Assembly: GCA_943327965.2 (NCBI GenBank)
Contig: CALPYQ020000064.1
Span: 1-7,706, forward strand
Direction: 5' to 3'
Source: Singulisphaera sp. GP187
Lineage (GTDB): Bacteria; Pseudomonadota; Gammaproteobacteria; Burkholderiales; Burkholderiaceae_C
Length of the DNA: 7,706 bases
Shown: positions 1-5,268 of the stretch, piece by piece
How the letters are laid out: each line of letters begins with the position of its first letter
How positions within the stretch are numbered: the first letter of the stretch is position 1
Made by a program: the position numbers and the translations under genes
The notes under the pieces: model-generated
Told to the model about the DNA's origin: nothing
The model's database searches: none
What the model saw: only the letters and a program-made list of their open reading frames with translations

Positions 1-311
1 AATCCTTCAATGATTGCATCGGCCGATTCAATCAAGGTCCAAGCCACTTGACGATCTGCTTCGGATTTGAGGTCTAAGGCAATGGACCGCTTGCCCCGGT
101 TGGTGGCGGCTCTTGGGTATTTGGCAGCGCGGGCCACATCGGCAGCCCGATCAATCACGATCACTTCAGCACCCATATCGGCCAACATCATGCCGGCAAA
201 GGGTCCGGGCCCAATGCCAGCAAACTCAATGATTTTGAGACCCGTCAATGGGCCTTGAGCGGCATCGGTTGATGGATTGGAAGCAGGATGGGAAGAAGAA
301 TTGGATAACAT
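1..311 (-). CDS. CaiB/BaiF CoA-transferase family protein, alpha-methylacyl-CoA racemase type (N-terminal 103 codons, cut by window edge)
   Basis: The reverse strand reads from ATG at 311 to the window edge without a stop. After a Ser/Pro/Ala-rich leader of about 19 residues, the family's N-terminal block begins at GPLTGLKIIEF (residues 20-30). It continues through AGIGPGPFAGMMLADMGAEV (31-50) and the NRGKRSIALDLK block (71-82) to SADAIIEG (96-103). Glycine/proline-rich GIGPGPFAG followed by an IDR-like strand end is typical of 2-methylacyl-CoA racemases. Those enzymes interconvert the (2R) and (2S) epimers of 2-methylacyl-CoA esters, so that (2S)-specific dehydrogenases can act. Formyl-CoA-type transferases of the same family remain possible, because the catalytic His/Asp region lies outside the window. 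The start is the only ATG before the conserved block, an in-frame TGA lies at 345-347, and no strong Shine-Dalgarno is visible. It is transcribed divergently from the beta-oxidation genes, so shared control from 312-450 is plausible. Confidence 0.88.
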   Translation of the reverse strand, partial: MLSNSSSHPASNPSTDAAQGPLTGLKIIEFAGIGPGPFAGMMLADMGAEVIVIDRAADVARAAKYPRAATNRGKRSIALDLKSEADRQVAWTLIESADAIIEG

Positions 312-365
312 CGTCAACAGCCAAATGAGCGGCAGGCAAAATAATCAGAGCTGTATGTTCTCACT

Positions 366-394
366 TTGACAAACAAATGCCCCCTCCATATGTA
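366..394 (+). promoter_or_regulatory. Candidate sigma-70-type promoter for the plus-strand gene cluster
   Basis: A perfect TTGACA lies at 366-371. It is followed after 17 bp by TATGTA (389-394), which matches only three of six positions of the -10 consensus. The placement, about 57 bp before the first start codon and just upstream of a palindrome at 393-406, is sensible. A better -10 match (TAGTAT, 393-398) would need a 21-bp spacer. The -35 is convincing and the -10 weak, so this is a tentative call that may depend on an activator. Confidence 0.35.
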
Positions 395-406
395 GTATGC
401 AGACTA
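393..406. promoter_or_regulatory. Operator-like palindrome TAGTATGCAGACTA in the divergent region
   Basis: TAGTATGCAGACTA matches its own reverse complement at 12 of 14 positions; the outer four base pairs and the central TGCA are perfect. It abuts the candidate -10 hexamer, so a bound regulator would cover the transcription start. It lies between the divergent racemase-type gene and the SDR gene and could control both. Length and symmetry suit a dimeric winged-helix repressor (MarR-like or TetR-like sites have this form). The winged-helix protein at 1202-1693 is a natural candidate ligand. The palindrome is seen directly; the operator role and the regulator are inferred. Confidence 0.42.
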
Positions 407-410
407 AACA

Positions 411-425
411 AGTTTACGGAAAACT
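411..425. repeat. Small inverted repeat AGTTT-acgga-AAACT
   Basis: Five-base arms AGTTT (411-415) and AAACT (421-425) flank a 5-base spacer, 5 bp downstream of the larger palindrome. It lies in the probable 5' untranslated region of the plus-strand transcript. It could be a weak hairpin or a second half of a composite operator. It is short enough to be chance. Confidence 0.25.
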
Positions 426-437
426 GCCATGAACAAT

Positions 438-448
438 TTCCTTAGGAA
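438..448 (+). promoter_or_regulatory. Palindromic Shine-Dalgarno TTCCTtAGGAA for the SDR gene
   Basis: The only plausible ribosome-binding sequence before the SDR is AGGAA at 444-448. Its mirror arm TTCCT (438-442) lies one base away, giving a perfect 5+5 dyad. Spacing is 2 nt to ATG 451 and 5 nt to the adjacent in-frame ATG 454, so 454 may be the codon actually used. The dyad overlaps a 10-codon reading frame at 429-461 preceded by GGAAA at 418-422. Confidence 0.4.
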
Positions 449-450
449 TC

Positions 451-1197
451 ATGATGTTTAGACTTGACGGCAAGGTCGCTTTGGTCAGTGGCGCTGGCAG
501 AGGCATGGGGTTTGGCGTGGCGCAATGTTTGGCGCGTCAAGGTGCCACCGTTGTGGTCAATGATTTTTTTGCAGACCGCGCAGAAGCTGCGGCGCTCGCG
601 CTTCAAAATGAGGGGCTGTTAGCCGATTTTGCGGTTGCCGACATGACCGATCGACAAGCCATTTTTGAGATGACTGCACAGCTGGTTCAAAAACACGGCG
701 CCATCGATATTTTTGTTCACAACGCAGGCATTCCGGCACAAGGCTGGGGTTACAGCAAGTTTTTAGAATCACCCCCCGAAGAATGGGACAGCTGGTTACA
801 ACTGAATTTGCACGGCTTGATGCATGCTTGCCAGGCCATCTTGCCTCACATGATTGAAAATAAATGGGGCCGCGTTGTGGCCATCAACTCCGATGCATCA
901 CGAACCGCGACAGGCATGGGCCTGTGTGCCTATGGTGCTGCCAAGGCCGCTGCCATTGGCTTCATCCGAAACTTGTCTGGCGAAATGGGGCGCCATGGCA
1001 TTACCTGCAATGCCTTGTCCTTGGGCACCATGAACAACTGGGAAGGCTCTGAGCAAGTGGCCCGTAAAACCGCCTCAGTGGCACGCGCAGGTTCGCCCCA
1101 AGACGTCGGTGCCGCGGTGCTTTACCTCTCATCCCTTGAAGCCGAGTGGGTCAATGGTCAAGTCTTACCCGTGAACGGCGGTAGTTTGGTATCGTGA
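451..1197 (+). CDS. Short-chain dehydrogenase/reductase (SDR), probable NAD-dependent 3-hydroxyacyl-CoA or hydroxysteroid dehydrogenase
   Basis: This 248-residue protein has the length and order of a classical SDR. The Rossmann glycine motif is SGAGRGMG (13-20). An acidic residue (D38) ends the second strand, which favours NAD over NADP. HNAG (90-93) is the usual NNAG motif, N119 is the structural/catalytic Asn, and Y161-x3-K165 is the YxxxK pair in AYGAAK. The C-terminal strand reads VNGQVLPVNGG (about 234-244). The catalytic serine is probably S147 in AINSDAS. It is 14 rather than the common 13 residues before the tyrosine, so the loop appears one residue longer. Family members oxidise secondary alcohols; here, beside beta-oxidation genes, a 3-hydroxyacyl-CoA or ring hydroxyl is likely, but the substrate cannot be read. 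It is the first gene of the plus-strand cluster, and the next gene starts 4 bp after its stop, implying cotranscription. ATG 451 is annotated, but ATG 454 is better spaced from AGGAA. Confidence 0.9.
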   Translation: MMFRLDGKVALVSGAGRGMGFGVAQCLARQGATVVVNDFFADRAEAAALALQNEGLLADFAVADMTDRQAIFEMTAQLVQKHGAIDIFVHNAGIPAQGWGYSKFLESPPEEWDSWLQLNLHGLMHACQAILPHMIENKWGRVVAINSDASRTATGMGLCAYGAAKAAAIGFIRNLSGEMGRHGITCNALSLGTMNNWEGSEQVARKTASVARAGSPQDVGAAVLYLSSLEAEWVNGQVLPVNGGSLVS

Positions 1198-1201
1198 AGC
1201 C

Positions 1202-1693
1202 ATGCCTCACACACCGTCATCCGAGAAAGCCCTGCTGCTAGACAAACACGCCTATCAGATTTCGCATCTGATAGCGGGTTTTACAGTGCCCTTGATGCGC
1301 AAGCTTTACCATCAGTTTGATGGTGACATGGTGCAGATGATTATCTTTGGTGAAATTTCTTTGCACAATGTTTCGCATTTTTTTCGAAAAGGCGGCGCAG
1401 ACGTTCCAGAGAAATTATTGGACGACATGGAGCTTCGCAACCGGCTTATGAATTCCTGCAACGTCCTGTCCATTAGCGAAGCCACCGGCATCCCTCGAGA
1501 AACCGTCAGACGCAAGGTCGACCAACTTCTGAAGAAGGGTTTGCTCTACAGGGACAAGAACAACCGTTTGGTGGTGCGCTCAGGCGTCAGTGCGGGATTT
1601 GCCAAGCGCAACGCCGAAACAACCCAAGAGATTTTGGAATTGGCCGCCAAGCTTCAGGCGCTGCTGCGCACCGAAGACGACAATCAAGACTGA
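1202..1693 (+). CDS. Small winged-helix DNA-binding protein of unrecognised family (probable regulator)
   Basis: This 163-residue protein has no signal peptide or membrane segment. The C-terminal half holds a convincing winged helix-turn-helix: a helix around 77-88, the turn and first HTH helix LSISEATGIP (89-98), the recognition helix RETVRRKVDQLLKKG (99-113), then a two-strand wing YRDKNNRLVV (116-125). A Gln/Leu/Ala-rich helix (about 138-156) could dimerise. The N-terminal part (10-65) is predicted helical and includes MIIFGEISLHNVSHFF (46-61), which I cannot place in MarR, GntR, TetR or IclR families. The gene begins 4 bp after the SDR stop with no good Shine-Dalgarno, suggesting translational coupling. 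Lying inside a catabolic cluster and below an operator-like palindrome, it probably regulates the cluster, perhaps sensing an acyl-CoA. DNA binding is well supported by the HTH; the role and ligand are inferred. Confidence 0.72.
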   Translation: MPHTPSSEKALLLDKHAYQISHLIAGFTVPLMRKLYHQFDGDMVQMIIFGEISLHNVSHFFRKGGADVPEKLLDDMELRNRLMNSCNVLSISEATGIPRETVRRKVDQLLKKGLLYRDKNNRLVVRSGVSAGFAKRNAETTQEILELAAKLQALLRTEDDNQD

Positions 1694-1695
1694 CC

Positions 1696-1730
1696 TTCAG
1701 AGTACCCAAAATGGGTTCTCGACCTCTGAA
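1696..1730. repeat. Nested stem-loop just after the winged-helix gene
   Basis: Outer arms TTCAGAG (1696-1702) and CTCTGAA (1724-1730) are perfect 7-bp complements. Inside them ACCCA (1704-1708) and TGGGT (1712-1716) form a second 5-bp stem with an AAA loop. It starts 2 bp after the stop codon at 1691-1693. No run of T follows on either strand, so it is not a standard intrinsic terminator. It may attenuate, protect or mark a processing site between the SDR-regulator pair and the thiolase. Confidence 0.42.
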
Positions 1731-1741
1731 AACTCGGCGCA

Positions 1742-1776
1742 TTGCGCAAGACTATGGGCTAGGCAGCATGCGCATG
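1742..1776. repeat. Two short perfect palindromes in the 156-bp gap before the thiolase
   Basis: TTGCGCAA (1742-1749) and CATGCGCATG (1767-1776) are perfect palindromes 17 bp apart, in the non-coding stretch 1694-1849. The first could be read as a poor -35 but no matching -10 follows. Such sites could bind a dimeric regulator of an internal promoter, but palindromes of 8 and 10 bp also occur by chance. No convincing promoter was seen in this gap. Confidence 0.22.
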
Positions 1777-1849
1777 ACCCAGGCATCCTTCAACCGCCCT
1801 CGCTGCCCATTGATTCACAGGGCTTTCGCCCCCAACATGGAAGACACAC

Positions 1850-3055
1850 ATGGAAACCTTGATTTACGACCACGTCAGAACCCCCCGCGGCAAGGGCAAA
1901 CCTGATGGCAGCCTTCATGAAGTGACGCCTGTTTGGCTGGCAAGTCGCCCCTTGGTGGCACTTAAGGCACGCAACCAACTTGACACAGCGGCCGTTGACG
2001 ATGTGATCATGGGCTGCGTCATGCCAGTGGGCGAGCAAGGCGGCAACATTGCCAGAATGGCTGTGTTGCAAGCAGACTTTGATCAACAAGTGCCTGCGAT
2101 TCAAATTAATCGCTATTGCGGCTCTGGCCTCGAAGCCGTTGCCTTTGCGGCAAGCCAAGTGATGTCCGGCCAAGCCGATCTCACCATTGGCGGTGGCGTC
2201 GAAATGATGTCACGCGTGCCCATGGGCGCAGATGGTGGTGCTTGGGCACAAGACCCCCAAGTGGCTGCCAAGACTTACTTTGTGATGCAAGGTATTTCAG
2301 CAGACTTGTTAAGTTCTCTGCGGGGTCACAGCCGCAACGATGTGGATGCTTATTCGGCTGAAAGTCACCGCCGTGCGCATCGCGCATGGACCGAAGGCCG
2401 GTTTGATGGTGCCGTCGTACCTGTGCAAGATTTTTTAGGTCTGACACTTTTGTCGCGTGATGAAACCATTCGTCCAGAAACAAGTACAGAAAGCTTGTCC
2501 AATCTCAAGCCCGCATTTACCGACATGGGTGAGAAATATGGCTACGACAGTGTGGCCATGCAACGCTATCCCCAAGTAGAAAAAATTCATCACATTCACC
2601 ATGCAGGCAACAGCTCAGGCATTGTGGATGGTGCTGCGGCAGTGCTGGTTGGCAATGCCCAAATTGGCGCCAAATTGGGCCTTAAACCTCGCGCCAGAAT
2701 TCGCTCTTTTGCTGCCATTGGTTCAGAGCCCACTTTGATGTTGGACGGCCCTAGCTTTGCGGCGCGCAAAGCACTGGCACGCGCCGGCATGCAGGCCTCT
2801 GACATCGACTTGTGGGAATTGAATGAAGCTTTTGCCTCAGTGGTTTTGACCATGATGGAAGAGCTCAACATTCCGCACGACCGCATGAATGTGAATGGCG
2901 GTGCCATTGCAATGGGGCATCCACTGGGCGCCACAGGCGCCATGATTTTGGGGACAGCGCTGGACGAACTTGAACGAAGCGGCAAACAAACCGCACTGGT
3001 CTCTTTGTGTGTGGCAGCGGGTATGGGCTCGGCCATGATCATCGAACGCGTTTAA
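1850..3055 (+). CDS. Acetyl-CoA acyltransferase (degradative thiolase, FadA-like)
   Basis: This 401-residue protein has the full thiolase length. C90 in NRYCGSGLEA is the acyl-accepting nucleophile. NEAF (325-328), GHPLGATG (356-363, catalytic H357) and the second catalytic cysteine C387 in LCVAAGMG complete the active site. The GGGVEMMSRVP stretch (114-124) is typical of the family. It cleaves 3-oxoacyl-CoA with CoA, releasing acetyl-CoA, or propionyl-CoA if the substrate carries a 2-methyl group, in the cytoplasm. Full conservation of the catalytic residues argues against a non-thiolytic SCP-x-like homologue. The start is supported by GGAAG (1839-1843), 6 nt before ATG. The FadB-like partner begins 26 bp downstream, so the two products may form a FadA/FadB-type complex. 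The gene is preceded by a 156-bp gap, unlike the tight spacing elsewhere. Chain length and ring specificity cannot be read from sequence. Confidence 0.93.
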   Translation: METLIYDHVRTPRGKGKPDGSLHEVTPVWLASRPLVALKARNQLDTAAVDDVIMGCVMPVGEQGGNIARMAVLQADFDQQVPAIQINRYCGSGLEAVAFAASQVMSGQADLTIGGGVEMMSRVPMGADGGAWAQDPQVAAKTYFVMQGISADLLSSLRGHSRNDVDAYSAESHRRAHRAWTEGRFDGAVVPVQDFLGLTLLSRDETIRPETSTESLSNLKPAFTDMGEKYGYDSVAMQRYPQVEKIHHIHHAGNSSGIVDGAAAVLVGNAQIGAKLGLKPRARIRSFAAIGSEPTLMLDGPSFAARKALARAGMQASDIDLWELNEAFASVVLTMMEELNIPHDRMNVNGGAIAMGHPLGATGAMILGTALDELERSGKQTALVSLCVAAGMGSAMIIERV

Positions 3056-3068
3056 AAATAAATCAGAC

Positions 3069-3073
3069 AGGAA
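3069..3073 (+). promoter_or_regulatory. Shine-Dalgarno AGGAA that fixes the start of the FadB-like gene
   Basis: AGGAA lies 8 nt before ATG 3082. The reading frame is open back to an ATG at 3007 inside the thiolase gene. The 25 extra residues this would add look like out-of-frame thiolase sequence, whereas the hydratase fold begins directly after 3082. The 3082 start is therefore preferred. Confidence 0.75.
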
Positions 3074-3081
3074 AAAATACC

Positions 3082-5265
3082 ATGCAGGACATTATTCGAT
3101 ACGCGGTTGATGCCGACGGCATTGCCACACTGACCATTGACTATCCCGGCAAAACGATGAACGTCATCGATGGCGACTTCATGAACAGTTTGTCATCTTG
3201 CATTGACCGTGTGGTTGCCGATGCCAATGTGAAAGGCGCCATCCTGACATCCGCCAAAGATGCCTTTGTCGCAGGTGCTGACTTGATTGCCATGGAAGCC
3301 AATTTGGACAGCATGAACAACGACAGCGTTGAAGTGCTGTTTGAAAAATGTGCATCACTTTCCATGTTGGTCAGAAGAATGGAGACTTGCGGCAAACCTT
3401 TTGCAGCAGCCATCAATGGCGTGGCCATGGGCGGTGGTTTTGAATTGTGTTTAGGCTGCCATTACCGAGTCGCTGCCAATGTGCCGTCCGTCCTTGTTGG
3501 CTTGCCAGAAGTTCAGGTGGGCCTCTTGCCCGCAGCAGGTGGTACGCAAAGAACGCTTCGGCTGTTGGGCATCTTGGGCGCCATGCCTTACCTGCTTGAA
3601 GGCAAACACGCCACTGCGGCCAAGGCCAAAGAGATTGGTTTAATTCACGAAGTGGTAGAGCCTACAGCCCTTTTGTCCGCTGCCAAAAAATGGCTTCTGG
3701 AAACGCCCAACGCAGTTCAGCCTTGGGACGTCAAAGGCTTCAAGATTCCAGGCGGTGGCCCCTTAGATCCGCGTGTTGCGCCTAGCTTTGTAGTGGGCAA
3801 CACCATGTTGCAAGCCAACACGTATCACAACTTGCCGGCACCCTTGGCCATTCAAAGTTGCTTGTACGAAGGCGCACAACTGCCCATTGACAAAGCACTT
3901 CGCATTGAAAGCAAGTACATGGCAACACTGACGCGCGGCACTGTTTCTCGCGCCATGGTCCGAACCCTGTTTGTCAACAAATCAAAGGCCGAGAAAGGCA
4001 TGCACCGCCCTGCCAACATTGCGCCTTTCAAAAGCAAAAAGTTGGGCATGATTGGCGCCGGCATGATGGGTGGCGGCATTGCGCTAATAGCAGCGCAACG
4101 CGGCATTCAAGTGGTCTTGATAGACCGCGATCAAAGTGCGGCCGAAAAAGGCAAAGCGCATGCAGAAAAAGTTTTGAAACGCTTGGTTGAAAAGGGCCGC
4201 TCGACAACCGAAAAAGCCAATGGTATTTTGGCGCTCATTACACCCACCACCGACTACAACCTGCTGAAAGATGCAGACATGGTGGTCGAAGCCGTGTTTG
4301 AAGATCGCGCCATCAAAGCGGAGGTGACCAAACGCTTAGATGCCGTGTTGCCTGCCAACTGTGTGGTGGCCAGCAACACCTCCGCCCTGCCCATTAGCTT
4401 GTTGGCGAAAGCCACCACTCGCCCCGACCGCTTCATTGGCCTGCACTTCTTCTCGCCAGCCGACCGCATGCCTTTGGTCGAGGTCATCAAAGGCACTCAA
4501 ACCTCCGATGAAACCTTGGCAAAAGCGCTCGATTTTGTGGCGCAGCTGAAGAAGACACCCATCGTGGTCAATGACAGTCGCGGCTTCTTTACCAGCCGCT
4601 TCATTGGCGCTTTCATTGATGATGCGATTGGCATGGTGGCTGAAGGCATTGCACCCGCGCTCATTGAAAACTGCGCGCGACACGTTGGCATGCCAGTGGG
4701 ACCGCTGGCGATTACAGACGAGTTGTCGATTGAACTCTCCGTGCACGCAGGCGAAGCACAAGCCAAAGAATTTCCGGAAACGTATCAACCAGGTCGCTCC
4801 GTGCCCATTCTGAAGAAACTTTTTGACATGGGCCGAATGGGTAAGAAAGTTGGCAAAGGTTTCTACGACTACGACACGACGGGCAAGCAAATTTGGAAGG
4901 GCATGGCCGATCTGTACCCCTTGAAAACACAACAGCCCAGCGCGCACGATTTGAAACAACGAATTTTGTATGTGCAAGCCGTAGAAGCCGCACGCGCCAT
5001 GGAAGAAGGCGTGCTGTTAGCGCCAGCAGACGGCGATGTTGGTGCCATTTTGGGCGTGGGCTTTCCTGCCTACACTGGCGGGCCGTTCTGTTTCATCGAC
5101 GGCATTGGACTAGCTGCATTTGTGAAAGAAGCCGATCGCTTGGCCGATTTGTTTGGCGATCACTTGCGCCCTCCCGCACTTTTGCGCGAGATGGCCACCC
5201 AAGGTCAAACGTTTTATGGGCACACTGCTCGCCCAGCTCCCTCCCGTCAAACTCAAGCCGCTTAA
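3082..5265 (+). CDS. Bifunctional enoyl-CoA hydratase / 3-hydroxyacyl-CoA dehydrogenase (FadB-like)
   Basis: Starting at 3082 the protein has 727 residues, the usual length of FadB/FadJ alpha subunits. The N-terminal hydratase domain (about 1-190) shows the oxyanion-hole region VAGAD (63-67), INGVAMGGGFE with catalytic E121, and LPEVQVGLLPAAGG with the second glutamate E143. A linker with conserved helices follows. The NAD-binding domain starts near 318 with IGAGMMGGG (GxGxxG, 325-330) and an acidic D348 at the end of the second strand, which favours NAD. SNTSALPI (431-438), H455 in LHFFSPADRMPLVE and E467 provide the dehydrogenase His-Glu pair. The C-terminal domains run through GKKVGKGFYDYD (587-598) and GVGFPAYTGGP (658-668). 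It hydrates trans-2-enoyl-CoA and oxidises the L-3-hydroxyacyl-CoA with NAD. Both active sites look intact. The gene sits between the thiolase (26 bp upstream) and the acyl-CoA dehydrogenase (3 bp downstream). Confidence 0.94.
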   Translation: MQDIIRYAVDADGIATLTIDYPGKTMNVIDGDFMNSLSSCIDRVVADANVKGAILTSAKDAFVAGADLIAMEANLDSMNNDSVEVLFEKCASLSMLVRRMETCGKPFAAAINGVAMGGGFELCLGCHYRVAANVPSVLVGLPEVQVGLLPAAGGTQRTLRLLGILGAMPYLLEGKHATAAKAKEIGLIHEVVEPTALLSAAKKWLLETPNAVQPWDVKGFKIPGGGPLDPRVAPSFVVGNTMLQANTYHNLPAPLAIQSCLYEGAQLPIDKALRIESKYMATLTRGTVSRAMVRTLFVNKSKAEKGMHRPANIAPFKSKKLGMIGAGMMGGGIALIAAQRGIQVVLIDRDQSAAEKGKAHAEKVLKRLVEKGRSTTEKANGILALITPTTDYNLLKDADMVVEAVFEDRAIKAEVTKRLDAVLPANCVVASNTSALPISLLAKATTRPDRFIGLHFFSPADRMPLVEVIKGTQTSDETLAKALDFVAQLKKTPIVVNDSRGFFTSRFIGAFIDDAIGMVAEGIAPALIENCARHVGMPVGPLAITDELSIELSVHAGEAQAKEFPETYQPGRSVPILKKLFDMGRMGKKVGKGFYDYDTTGKQIWKGMADLYPLKTQQPSAHDLKQRILYVQAVEAARAMEEGVLLAPADGDVGAILGVGFPAYTGGPFCFIDGIGLAAFVKEADRLADLFGDHLRPPALLREMATQGQTFYGHTARPAPSRQTQAA

Positions 5266-5268
5266 GCC

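Noticed and set aside
67..258. 63-codon plus-strand frame at the left edge
   Set aside because: It is antisense to the clearly recognisable CaiB/BaiF family N-terminus and has no recognisable content.
1696..1730. Intrinsic terminator after the winged-helix gene
   Set aside because: The stem-loop is real but no T-run follows on either strand, so it is listed only as a structured repeat.
1711..1905. 64-codon plus-strand frame in the gap before the thiolase
   Set aside because: It runs into the thiolase in another frame, has an Arg/Pro-rich non-protein-like composition and no ribosome site.
3007..3081. N-terminal extension of the FadB-like gene from ATG 3007
   Set aside because: It overlaps the thiolase C-terminus in another frame, encodes no family-like sequence, and a good Shine-Dalgarno lies just before ATG 3082.
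4336..4977. 213-codon reading frame on the minus strand inside the FadB-like gene
   Set aside because: It lies entirely opposite a strongly conserved coding region, its translation resembles no protein family, and it is explained as a codon-bias shadow.
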